This document shows positions 28,145-35,633 of a stretch of DNA of 64,000 nt, piece after piece; position 1 is the first letter of the stretch; each line of letters opens with the position of its first letter. Position numbers and translations under genes: made by a program. This stretch comes from Chthoniobacteraceae bacterium (GTDB taxonomy: Bacteria > Verrucomicrobiota > Verrucomicrobiia > Chthoniobacterales > Chthoniobacteraceae): contig CANJNZ010000010.1 of NCBI GenBank assembly GCA_947476045.1, forward strand, positions 18,374 to 82,373, read 5' to 3'. The notes under the pieces are model-generated. The model saw only the letters and a program-made list of their open reading frames with translations. It did no database searches and was not told where the DNA came from.

Positions 28145-29304
28145 CTGAAAACGACCGCAGGTTCTGCACGGAAAACTTTCAGCAGCCCAATGCATGCTGC
28201 GAGCAGGCAAATAAAAACGATCACCGAACCAGTGAACGCGAGCACCTGCCACGGTAGAAAAAAGGGAGGTTCTCCTCTTTCTAAAAAATTCATTCCCAGC
28301 AGCGTTGCTGCACCTACGCCCAGACCATAGCCGGTTATTCCAGCTGTGAATGCCTGCAACAATACCATCTCGGAAACGAGGGTGTTACTTGCGCCCATCG
28401 CCTTGAGAGCGGCGAGATTTCGGATGTTTTCGTGGACGAAAAGATAAAACGTCTGCCCGGAAATCACGATGCCAACGACCGCGCCGAGCAACACGACAAA
28501 GCCGAACGATTTCGGAATGCCGGTGTAGATGAAATACCAGGCCATAGTGCGTTTGCTGAATTCATCCGAAGTGTATGCCGCAATGCCGGGGATTTTGCGG
28601 ATACGCGAGACGACTTCCGCCGCTGGCACATCGGGCTTCGGTTTCACAAGCACGAAGGAAAGCTGCTTGCGCTGAGGAGGTGCGTATTCGAGCGCGCGCT
28701 CATAGGTCGTGTAAACGTAGGGCTGCCCCATGAAGCTCGGCTCAGCGATGCACAGCCCGACGACACGCGCCTCCTTGTCATTCATCTCGAATGTGTCGCC
28801 GACTTTCAAATCGTAGCCCTTGCTTTTGAATTTTTTCACCGCGATCTGATCCACAATCACCGCGTTCGGTAGACGGAGGTCTTCCACATTTCCAGCCGTC
28901 ATGCGTGGTGGGTGCCCGACGAGCGTGGAGGCATCGAGCCCCGTGATCTGCACCTGCTGAAACGACCCGTCGCGCAGACGCGCCTGAATGATTCCCCAAT
29001 ACAGCGGCACAGCCCATTCGACACCCTCGACGCTGCGCACGCGCGCCACCTCGATGTCACGGAGTGGCACGACTTCGTTCACCTGCTCGACTTTCGCGTC
29101 GCACACCCAGATGGGCACATCCACGTTGCGAATCGTCGCCGTCGTCCAGCGCATGAGACCGCAAAAAACGCCGGACTGCTGCGTCATCAGCAGCGCACAA
29201 AAAGTGAGACCGCCGACGAGCATAAGAAACTTCGCCACATCGCCATAGAGCATCTTGAGCGCAAGCCGGAGCATGAGGCCGCGAAACAAACCGAGCGGGC
29301 CCAT
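28141..29304 (-). CDS. DevC-like ABC transporter permease (FtsX fold)
   Basis: The protein of about 387 aa has one N-terminal helix (FLMLVGGLTFCALLM), a periplasmic domain of about 220 residues and three C-terminal helices (GFVVLLGAVVGIVISGQTFY, LVSEMVLLQAFTAGI and the final VIVFICLLAACIG), as in FtsX/MacB/DevC permeases. The start LALKMLYGDVAKF followed by LLMTQQSGVF is DevC-like. The ATG at 29304 is used; 29274 (MLRLALKMLYG) is equally possible. It is first in a permease-ATPase-adaptor operon, divergent from phoH. Confidence 0.85.
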   Translation of the reverse strand: MGPLGLFRGLMLRLALKMLYGDVAKFLMLVGGLTFCALLMTQQSGVFCGLMRWTTATIRNVDVPIWVCDAKVEQVNEVVPLRDIEVARVRSVEGVEWAVPLYWGIIQARLRDGSFQQVQITGLDASTLVGHPPRMTAGNVEDLRLPNAVIVDQIAVKKFKSKGYDLKVGDTFEMNDKEARVVGLCIAEPSFMGQPYVYTTYERALEYAPPQRKQLSFVLVKPKPDVPAAEVVSRIRKIPGIAAYTSDEFSKRTMAWYFIYTGIPKSFGFVVLLGAVVGIVISGQTFYLFVHENIRNLAALKAMGASNTLVSEMVLLQAFTAGITGYGLGVGAATLLGMNFLERGEPPFFLPWQVLAFTGSVIVFICLLAACIGLLKVFRAEPAVVFR

Positions 29305-29361
29305 TTTAGTCAAGGGTCGCTGTGAGACCCTGAAATTTTCGAGTGCTGGCCAGTCGCGGAA

Positions 29362-30366
29362 ATGTCCGCTAGCAAATCCGGCGTGTCTGAAACCTACGAA
29401 TTTGAAAACGCCCGCGTGCTTGGACAATTGTTTCTCAACGACCTTGGTAATCTCCAAATCGTCGAGCAGGCGCTTGGGGTGAAACTCACCACACGCGAAG
29501 GCTGGCTGCGCGCTGAGGGCGCTCCGGATGCGCTGGAGAAAGTGGGGCGCATGTTTCGGCAGCTTGATGTCGCTTTGCGCGGCGGGATGAGCATCCGGCG
29601 TTACGAATTCAACTACGCGTTGCGTGCCGTTCAGAGCACCGATGTGCCGGGACTTGATGCACTCGTCGTGACAAAAATCCAGTGCTCGCCGAAACGCGCG
29701 CCGATTACTCCGAAAACAGCGACACAGCGCACTTACATCCAGGCCATCCAGCAGAATGATATGACGTTTGGCGTAGGCCCCGCCGGCACTGGCAAAACCT
29801 ACCTTGCTATGGCAATGGCCGTCGCTGCGCTGAAAAAGGAGCAGGTTCATCGCATCATCCTCACGCGCCCGGCGGTCGAGGCAGGCGAAGCGCTCGGCTT
29901 TTTACCGGGCGACTTGAAAGAGAAGATCATGCCCTACCTGCGCCCGCTCTACGATGCGCTGCACGATATGATGGACCCTGAGGAAATGGAGCGCTGCTTT
30001 GAGCGGGGGGTGATTGAAATCGCCCCGCTCGCCTATATGCGCGGACGCACGTTGAACCACGCCTTCGTCGTCCTCGACGAAGCCCAGAACACGACTACCG
30101 AGCAGATGTTCATGTTCCTGACACGGCTCGGTGCAGAAAGCCGCGCGGTGATTACGGGCGACCCGACGCAAATCGATCTCCCCGGCAACAAGCGCAGCGG
30201 GCTAGTCGAAGCCATCGAAGCCTTGCGCGGTGTGGAAGGCGTCCACTTCACCCATTTCGCCGACCGCGACGTCATCCGCCACGAACTCGTCCAGCGCATC
30301 GTGAAAGCCTACCGCCAGCATCGCGGTGTCGGGGGTGGTCCGACTATTGGAAAAAGCGGCTCCTAG
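29362..30366 (+). CDS. phoH: PhoH-family ATPase
   Basis: The 334-aa protein has an N-terminal KH-like region, then a P-loop ATPase domain with Walker A GVGPAGTGKTYLAMAMAV and Walker B NHAFVVLDEAQNTT. The motifs ITGDPTQIDLP and ALGFLPGDLKEKI are diagnostic of PhoH/PhoL. It is probably an RNA-associated ATPase that often works with the endoribonuclease YbeY. No ybeY gene is adjacent here. The start at 29362 (MSASKSGVSETYEFEN) is the first in frame after the divergent promoter region. Confidence 0.92.
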   Translation: MSASKSGVSETYEFENARVLGQLFLNDLGNLQIVEQALGVKLTTREGWLRAEGAPDALEKVGRMFRQLDVALRGGMSIRRYEFNYALRAVQSTDVPGLDALVVTKIQCSPKRAPITPKTATQRTYIQAIQQNDMTFGVGPAGTGKTYLAMAMAVAALKKEQVHRIILTRPAVEAGEALGFLPGDLKEKIMPYLRPLYDALHDMMDPEEMERCFERGVIEIAPLAYMRGRTLNHAFVVLDEAQNTTTEQMFMFLTRLGAESRAVITGDPTQIDLPGNKRSGLVEAIEALRGVEGVHFTHFADRDVIRHELVQRIVKAYRQHRGVGGGPTIGKSGS

Positions 30367-30538
30367 CACATCAGCACCGTTTCCAGCACAAACGCGCGCT
30401 GACAGCCTGCCGGCAGCCAGTTACTAGATAGTAATCCCCAGCATTGAGTATCAAGCAGGTAGCCCCCACTCCCAGCATCCAGTTGCCGCTGCTTTACCGC
30501 TTCGTGGTATAATACGCCCCGAGTTTTGGGCCACCTAA
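30367..30538. other. Intergenic gap between convergent phoH and fumC
   Basis: This 172-base interval has no recognised gene. It separates the ends of two convergent genes. No strong hairpin followed by a T-run was found on either strand. Confidence 0.5.
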
Positions 30539-31951
30539 CTACCCGCCGGCTGCGCCTTCGCCGCCGGGCTTGGTCATTTCGATGGGATCGAGGGCGGCGG
30601 CGAGTTCGGCTTCGGGGAGGACTTTCTTTTCCATGCAGAGTTCGCGGACGGTGCGGCCTGTCTTGGCGCTTTCCTTTGCGATTTCGGCGGAGGCGAGGTA
30701 GCCGATTTTCGGGACGAGGCTGGTGACCATGGCCATGCTGAATTCGATGAGTTCGTTGCAGTGTTCCTTGTTGGCCTTGATGCCTTCGACGCAGCGGGTG
30801 CGGAAGATTTCGACGACGTTGGTGAGGAGGCGGCAGCTTTCGAGGATGGCGTGGGCGATGACGGGCATGCCGACGTTGAGTTCGAAGTTGCTGAGCATGG
30901 CGGCGGCCCATGTGACGGTGGCGTCGTTGCCGATGATGCGGGCGCAAACTTGCATGACTGCCTCGCACATGACGGGGTTCACTTTGCCGGGCATGATGCT
31001 GGAGCCGGGCTGGGTTTCGGGGAGGGTGATTTCCGAAATAGCGCAGCGCGGGCCGCTGCCAAGCCAGCGGATGTCGTTGGCGATCTTGGTGAGCGAGACG
31101 GCGATGGTCTTTAAGTGGCCGCTCGCCTCGACGAGTCCGTCCTTCGCGCTCTGGGCCTCGAAATGATCCTTGGCCTCGCGGAATTCGGTGCCGGTGATGC
31201 GGCTCAAATGGCGGCAGACGGTGCCGGAGAAGTCCGGGTGGCAGTTTAGCCCGGTGCCGACGGCGGTGCCGCCGATTGGCAACTCGGCGACGGCCGCGAT
31301 GGCGCGCTGTGTGCGCTCGACGGCGAGTTCACACTGGCGCGCATAGCCGCTGAATTCCTGGCCGAGTCGCACGGGCGTGGCGTCCATGAGATGGGTGCGT
31401 CCGATTTTGATGATGTCCCAAAACTCCTGCGCTTTTTTCTCAAACGCGGCGTGCAGGCTTTGCAGCGCGGGCGCGACGGATTTGGCGAGCTGGTCGGCGA
31501 CGGCGACGTGGATGGCGGTGGGGATGACGTCGTTGGACGACTGGCCCATGTTGACGTGGTTGTTCGGGTCCACGGGGTCGCGTGAGCCGAGGGGCTTGCC
31601 GGCGTATTGCGAGCAGCGGTTGGCGATGACCTCGTTGGCGTTCATGTTCGTGGAGGTGCCGCTGCCGGTCTGGAAAATGTCTATGGGAAAGTGCGCGTCG
31701 AGTTTTCCCTCCATGACTTCCTCGGCGGCACGCAGGATGTGCGTGGCGAGCGGCGCGGGGAGTTTCTCGAGTTCGAGGTTCGTCTGCGCGGCGGACCATT
31801 TCACTGCGCCGAGTGCGCGGATGTATTCGCGTCCGAAGCGGTAGCCGGAGACGGGGAAATTCAACACGGCGCGCTGGGTAGATGCGCCGTAGAGTGCGTC
31901 GTCGGGCACCTGCATGTTGCCCATGGAGTCTTTTTCAATGCGTGTAGTCAT
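30539..31951 (-). CDS. fumC: Class II fumarate hydratase
   Basis: FumC interconverts fumarate and malate in the TCA cycle. The 470-aa protein shows FQTGSGTSTNMNANEVIA, NMGQSSNDVIPTA, GRTHLMDATPVRLGQEF and the superfamily signature GSSIMPGKVNPVM. Length is normal. The ATG at 31951 (MTTRIEKDSMG) is used; the frame continues upstream into a repeat-like stretch that should not be coding. The final residues are Gly/Ala-rich. Confidence 0.95.
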   Translation of the reverse strand: MTTRIEKDSMGNMQVPDDALYGASTQRAVLNFPVSGYRFGREYIRALGAVKWSAAQTNLELEKLPAPLATHILRAAEEVMEGKLDAHFPIDIFQTGSGTSTNMNANEVIANRCSQYAGKPLGSRDPVDPNNHVNMGQSSNDVIPTAIHVAVADQLAKSVAPALQSLHAAFEKKAQEFWDIIKIGRTHLMDATPVRLGQEFSGYARQCELAVERTQRAIAAVAELPIGGTAVGTGLNCHPDFSGTVCRHLSRITGTEFREAKDHFEAQSAKDGLVEASGHLKTIAVSLTKIANDIRWLGSGPRCAISEITLPETQPGSSIMPGKVNPVMCEAVMQVCARIIGNDATVTWAAAMLSNFELNVGMPVIAHAILESCRLLTNVVEIFRTRCVEGIKANKEHCNELIEFSMAMVTSLVPKIGYLASAEIAKESAKTGRTVRELCMEKKVLPEAELAAALDPIEMTKPGGEGAAGG

Positions 31952-32041
31952 GCACGAGGGATGCAGGAAGCAGGGGAAAGGATGAAGGAAAAAGTGCGGC
32001 ACCCCGCATTTCCGCACAAATTGTCGCTCTGCTGCGTGCTG

Positions 32042-32671
32042 CTAGTGAGCGCCGTTGCCGTTCGTGCGATGGCCGTTTTTGCCATTTAATGCGTGACCGT
32101 TTGCGCTCTTGAAAAACTTGGTCACAAACATCGGCGGGAGATTTATGAAGCACCACTCGCTCTCGGCGTGCGCGAAGTGATCGCAGTGTCCGCGCGTGCG
32201 CAATTCGTTCGTCACTTGGTAAATCACGAACGCGGCGTGTGGCTCGGGCCTCAGCACGGCGTGGGTGTTGGTGAGGATTTCGCGCTTCTTCGCCTTCTCC
32301 AATATGCTGAATGGAATCCCGGAGACGACATAGTCGCAGTGCGTTAGACCTTTCTCGGCGAGGACTTCGGGCAGGCGGGCGCAGTCCATGTTGTTGACGC
32401 TCACGCGATTGTCGTTGGCGAACTGCTTTTGCAAATGCACGCAAAGATCGGCGTCCAACTCAAACAGCAGCAGGCGCGACTCCGGGTGCATTCTGCGGAC
32501 GATTTCGCGGGTGTGGCATCCTTCGCCGGGGCCGTATTCGGCGATGACGCGCGGGCCGCTGTGGTCCAGTTTCCGTGATACCCGGCGGATGAGTTCCTTG
32601 GAGCTTGGCACGATGGAGGCGACCTGAAAAGGGTTGCTCAGAAATCGCTTCAGAAAGAGTGTGCTCATCAA
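32042..32671 (-). CDS. SAM-dependent methyltransferase, phospholipid N-methyltransferase-like
   Basis: The 209-aa protein has an N-terminal FLKRFLSNPFQVASIVPSS segment and the SAM-binding motif I VIAEYGPGEGCHT, with an acidic motif II (LLLFELDADL) and SGIPFSIL. This pattern is typical of the PmtA/KsgA-like phospholipid methyltransferases, so it may modify phosphatidylethanolamine or another lipid. The last 20 residues are a low-complexity Asn/Gly/His tail. It follows dxs by about 80 bases on the same strand. Confidence 0.75.
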   Translation of the reverse strand: MMSTLFLKRFLSNPFQVASIVPSSKELIRRVSRKLDHSGPRVIAEYGPGEGCHTREIVRRMHPESRLLLFELDADLCVHLQKQFANDNRVSVNNMDCARLPEVLAEKGLTHCDYVVSGIPFSILEKAKKREILTNTHAVLRPEPHAAFVIYQVTNELRTRGHCDHFAHAESEWCFINLPPMFVTKFFKSANGHALNGKNGHRTNGNGAH

Positions 32672-32739
32672 AAATTAGTTCACGGAAACGAGCGCGTTTT
32701 TAGCGGGCATGAAGTGCATGGCAAGTGTGGAGACGCGTC

Positions 32740-32761
32740 GTGGCGTAAGTCATTACGCCAC
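32740..32761 (-). other. Perfect stem-loop overlapping the dxs stop codon
   Basis: GTGGCGTAA pairs with TTACGCCAC across a four-base loop (32740-32748 with 32753-32761). On the minus strand the first arm contains the last codons and TAA stop of dxs. There is no T-run after it, so it is more likely an mRNA-stabilising or attenuating hairpin than a classical terminator. Confidence 0.6.
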
Positions 32762-34675
32762 GCCTTTCGCAACATCCTTCGTCGAAGGCAGTGCTGCGAG
32801 AATTTTTGCGACCACAGCCTCGGCGGTGAGGCCGTGCTTGGCGCGGAGGATTTCCGGTGCGCCGTGTTCGATGAATTGATCGGGCCAGCCGATGCGGACG
32901 AGCGGGGTGGTGATGCGCTGTTCGGAAAGGTGTTCGAGGACGGCGCTGCCGAATCCGTTGGTAACGACGTGGTCTTCGATGGTGCAGAGCACGTCCACGC
33001 TGCGGGCGAAAAATTCGATGAGCGTGGTGTCGAGCGGTTTGATCCAGCGGGGGTTGATGACGGCGGTGGAGATGCCTTGTTTTTCAAGCGTCGCGGCTGC
33101 GGCTTCCGCCATCTGGCACATTCCGCCGAGGCCGATGATGGCGACGCGCGTGGGCTGGACGCTGCCGTGTTTGACGACTTCGCCTTTGCCGATTTCGAGC
33201 AGGCGCGGTGTTTCTTTTGGCACGACGCCGGTGCCGATGCCGCGCGGGTAGCGGATGGCGATGGGGCCGGTGTGGTGATTGGCCATCGTCCACAGCATGT
33301 CGCAGAATTCGTCTTCGTCCTTGGGCTGCATGTGGACGAGGTTCGGGATGTGGCGAAGGTAGCCGATGTCAAAGAGGCCGTGGTGCGTGGGGCCATCGTC
33401 GCCGCTGAGTCCGCCGCGATCCATGCAAAGGCGGACGGGGAGATTTTGCAGCGCAATGTCGTGAACGATCATGTCGTAGGCGCGCTGCATGAAAGTGGAG
33501 TAAATCGCGAGGAACGGAGCGAATCCTTCGCACGCGAGGCCAGCGGCGAAGAGCGCGGCGTGTTCCTCGGCGATGCCTACGTCGAAATAGCGGTCGGGGT
33601 GGTCTTTTGCGAAGGAGATCAGGCCTGTGCCGCTGGGCATCGCGCCGGTGATGGCGACGAGCTTGTTGTTCGTGTCGGCAAACTTCGAGAGCGTCTTTCC
33701 GAATAGCTCGGAGTAGGTCGGCGTCGCAGTGCTTTTGGTTGCGCCGGTTTTTGGCTCGAAGCGGCCAAGGCCGTGAAATTTCAGAGGCTGTTCGAGTGCG
33801 GGCGCGTAGCCTTTTCCTTTGATCGTCTTGATGTGAAGAACGACCGGCTCGTCCTGTTTTTTCAGGAACTCCAGCGTGCGCATGAGCGTGGGGAGATCGT
33901 GTCCGTCAATCGGGCCGTAGTAGCGCCAGCCGAGATCCTCAAAGAGCACGCTCGGGGCGATGAGGCCCTTCACGCTGGTTTCGACGCGGTGGGCGAAATC
34001 CTTTACGCGCTTGCCGAGGACTTTTTCGACCAGTGCCGCAGCGCGGTCGTGGAGCCACGTGTAGTTTTTGTTCGTCGCGATGCGGCTGAAGTAGCGCGCC
34101 ATTGCACCGACGTTGCGGTCGATGCTCCACTCGTTGTCGTTGAGGATGACGATGAGTCGCTTGGTTTGTTCGGCGGCGTTGTTCAACCCTTCGAAGCTTA
34201 CGCCGCAGGTGAATGCCGCGTCGCCCGCGACACAGACGACGTGGTTGTCCCCGCCGCGCATGTCGCGTGCGACTGCGAAGCCGAGCGCCGCACTGAGCGC
34301 GGTGCCCGCGTGACCGGCCCCGTAGCAATCGTGCTCGCTCTCGGTGCGGAGGAGAAAGCCGTTCAGCCCCTCGTATTGCCGCATCGTGTTGAAGCGCTCG
34401 CGGCGACCGGTAAATATTTTGTGAACGTAGCCCTGATGCGAAACATCGAAGACGAATTTGTCCGCAGGCGTATCGAAGACGCGATGCAGCGCGATGGTCA
34501 GTTCGACGACGCCGAGATTCGGGCCGAGGTGACCGCCGACGGATTTTGGATTTTCCTCGGAAAGCACAGCGATGAGCTCTGCGCGCACTTCTTCGGCGAG
34601 CTGCGGCAGCAAGGCCTCAGGTAGGGCTTTGACGTCGGCGGGGGAGTTGATTTTCGACAGGATTTTATCGGACAT
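32753..34675 (-). CDS. dxs: 1-deoxy-D-xylulose-5-phosphate synthase
   Basis: DXS joins pyruvate and glyceraldehyde-3-phosphate with thiamine diphosphate, the first step of the MEP isoprenoid pathway. The 640-aa protein has the normal three-domain length. ThDP-binding and catalytic segments include VCVAGDAAFTCGVSFEGLN, ILNDNEWSIDRN, YGPIDGHDL, GIAEEHAALFAAGLA and DRGGLSGDDGPTHHG. Several signature residues differ from the textbook form (DVSHQGYVHKI rather than DVGHQAYPHKI, and GDAA rather than GDGA), suggesting a divergent branch. xseB lies 35 bases upstream, a common pairing. Confidence 0.93.
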   Translation of the reverse strand: MSDKILSKINSPADVKALPEALLPQLAEEVRAELIAVLSEENPKSVGGHLGPNLGVVELTIALHRVFDTPADKFVFDVSHQGYVHKIFTGRRERFNTMRQYEGLNGFLLRTESEHDCYGAGHAGTALSAALGFAVARDMRGGDNHVVCVAGDAAFTCGVSFEGLNNAAEQTKRLIVILNDNEWSIDRNVGAMARYFSRIATNKNYTWLHDRAAALVEKVLGKRVKDFAHRVETSVKGLIAPSVLFEDLGWRYYGPIDGHDLPTLMRTLEFLKKQDEPVVLHIKTIKGKGYAPALEQPLKFHGLGRFEPKTGATKSTATPTYSELFGKTLSKFADTNNKLVAITGAMPSGTGLISFAKDHPDRYFDVGIAEEHAALFAAGLACEGFAPFLAIYSTFMQRAYDMIVHDIALQNLPVRLCMDRGGLSGDDGPTHHGLFDIGYLRHIPNLVHMQPKDEDEFCDMLWTMANHHTGPIAIRYPRGIGTGVVPKETPRLLEIGKGEVVKHGSVQPTRVAIIGLGGMCQMAEAAAATLEKQGISTAVINPRWIKPLDTTLIEFFARSVDVLCTIEDHVVTNGFGSAVLEHLSEQRITTPLVRIGWPDQFIEHGAPEILRAKHGLTAEAVVAKILAALPSTKDVAKGVA

Positions 34676-34710
34676 TACAGAATAGGATGAGGAATGTAAA
34701 ATGATGCTCT

Positions 34711-34992
34711 TTAGAAAAGAGCGACTCCTTTGGCCGCAGATTTGGCCGCCGGGTCAAATTCTTTCAATTCGGGGTCGGCTGCTGCGCGTCGCTGGATAAT
34801 TTCGATCTTCTTCTCCGCTTCGCCGAGCTTTTGCTGGCAGACTTTCACGAGCTTCGTGCCTTCTTCGTAGGCGACGAGCAGTTGTTCGAGCGGCATGTCG
34901 TCGGACTCCATATCGCGCACAATCTTTTCGAGCTGCCCGAGGGCGGTTTCAAAGGTGTGTTCCTGCGATGGCTGTTCTTTGGCGTTCGGCAT
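34711..34992 (-). CDS. xseB: Exodeoxyribonuclease VII small subunit
   Basis: XseB binds the large subunit XseA to degrade single-stranded DNA. The 93-aa product contains the conserved helical hairpin FETALGQLEKIVRDMESDD then PLEQLLVAYEEGTKLVK and CQQKLGEAEKKIEI. The ATG at 34992 is preferred; an upstream frame of 17 codons lacks family residues. The xseB-dxs order is typical. No xseA is present in the window. Confidence 0.92.
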   Translation of the reverse strand: MPNAKEQPSQEHTFETALGQLEKIVRDMESDDMPLEQLLVAYEEGTKLVKVCQQKLGEAEKKIEIIQRRAAADPELKEFDPAAKSAAKGVALF

Positions 34993-35069
34993 GTTGGCGC
35001 AATTGCTAGCGGGGTTGTCGTTCCGGCTCAACGTCCAATTCAAGGCACTGAAGGTGCTACTCTCAGATC

Positions 35070-35630
35070 ATGCCCGTGTTCCGCCGAAAATCCGCTTTTG
35101 CTTTTGTCGAGTTGCTCGTCGTGATGCTCATCCTCGTGGTGCTCTATAGCGTCGCCGTAGGGCCCACGGCTTCCTATCTGCGCGCGCAGAAGCTGACGCG
35201 CTGTGCGGAGAACATGCGTAAACTGCATCTCACACTCACTCTATTCGCAAACGAGCATGATGGCGCATTTCCCACAGTGGAAGGCGCTCAGAGTTCCTCG
35301 CAGCCGCTTGCCTTGCTGGTGCCGAAATACACTAGCACCCCTGCCTTGCTCGCGTGCCCGGCTGTGGACGAGGGCTTTGGTTTTGCGTATGTTTCCGGTC
35401 TGAAAAACGACAGGAACAGCCGACAGATGCTGATTTCCGATGCGCAGGTAAATAATGCGCCAAAGCCGAGGGGTGCAGCGTTGTTTTCAACGGATGGAAA
35501 AGGACGGGGAAGCAATCACGGCGACGGTGGCGGAAATGTGCTTTTTGCCGACGGTCACGTGGCGACTTCTGGAACGCATACTCTAGACGAAATCATCCTG
35601 CCGCCCGGTGTCGTGCTTTTAAACCCATAG
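35070..35630 (+). CDS. Type II secretion-like pseudopilin (DUF1559-like)
   Basis: The 186-aa protein begins with a short basic leader and a prepilin-type hydrophobic helix (AFVELLVVMLILVVLYSVAV) with Glu5 in place. The C-terminal domain has NHGDGGGNVLFADGHV, the H-X9-DG motif common in planctomycetal and verrucomicrobial pseudopilins. It would be processed by a prepilin peptidase and assembled in the envelope. The next gene starts three bases after its stop. Confidence 0.8.
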   Translation: MPVFRRKSAFAFVELLVVMLILVVLYSVAVGPTASYLRAQKLTRCAENMRKLHLTLTLFANEHDGAFPTVEGAQSSSQPLALLVPKYTSTPALLACPAVDEGFGFAYVSGLKNDRNSRQMLISDAQVNNAPKPRGAALFSTDGKGRGSNHGDGGGNVLFADGHVATSGTHTLDEIILPPGVVLLNP

Positions 35631-35633
35631 CCA

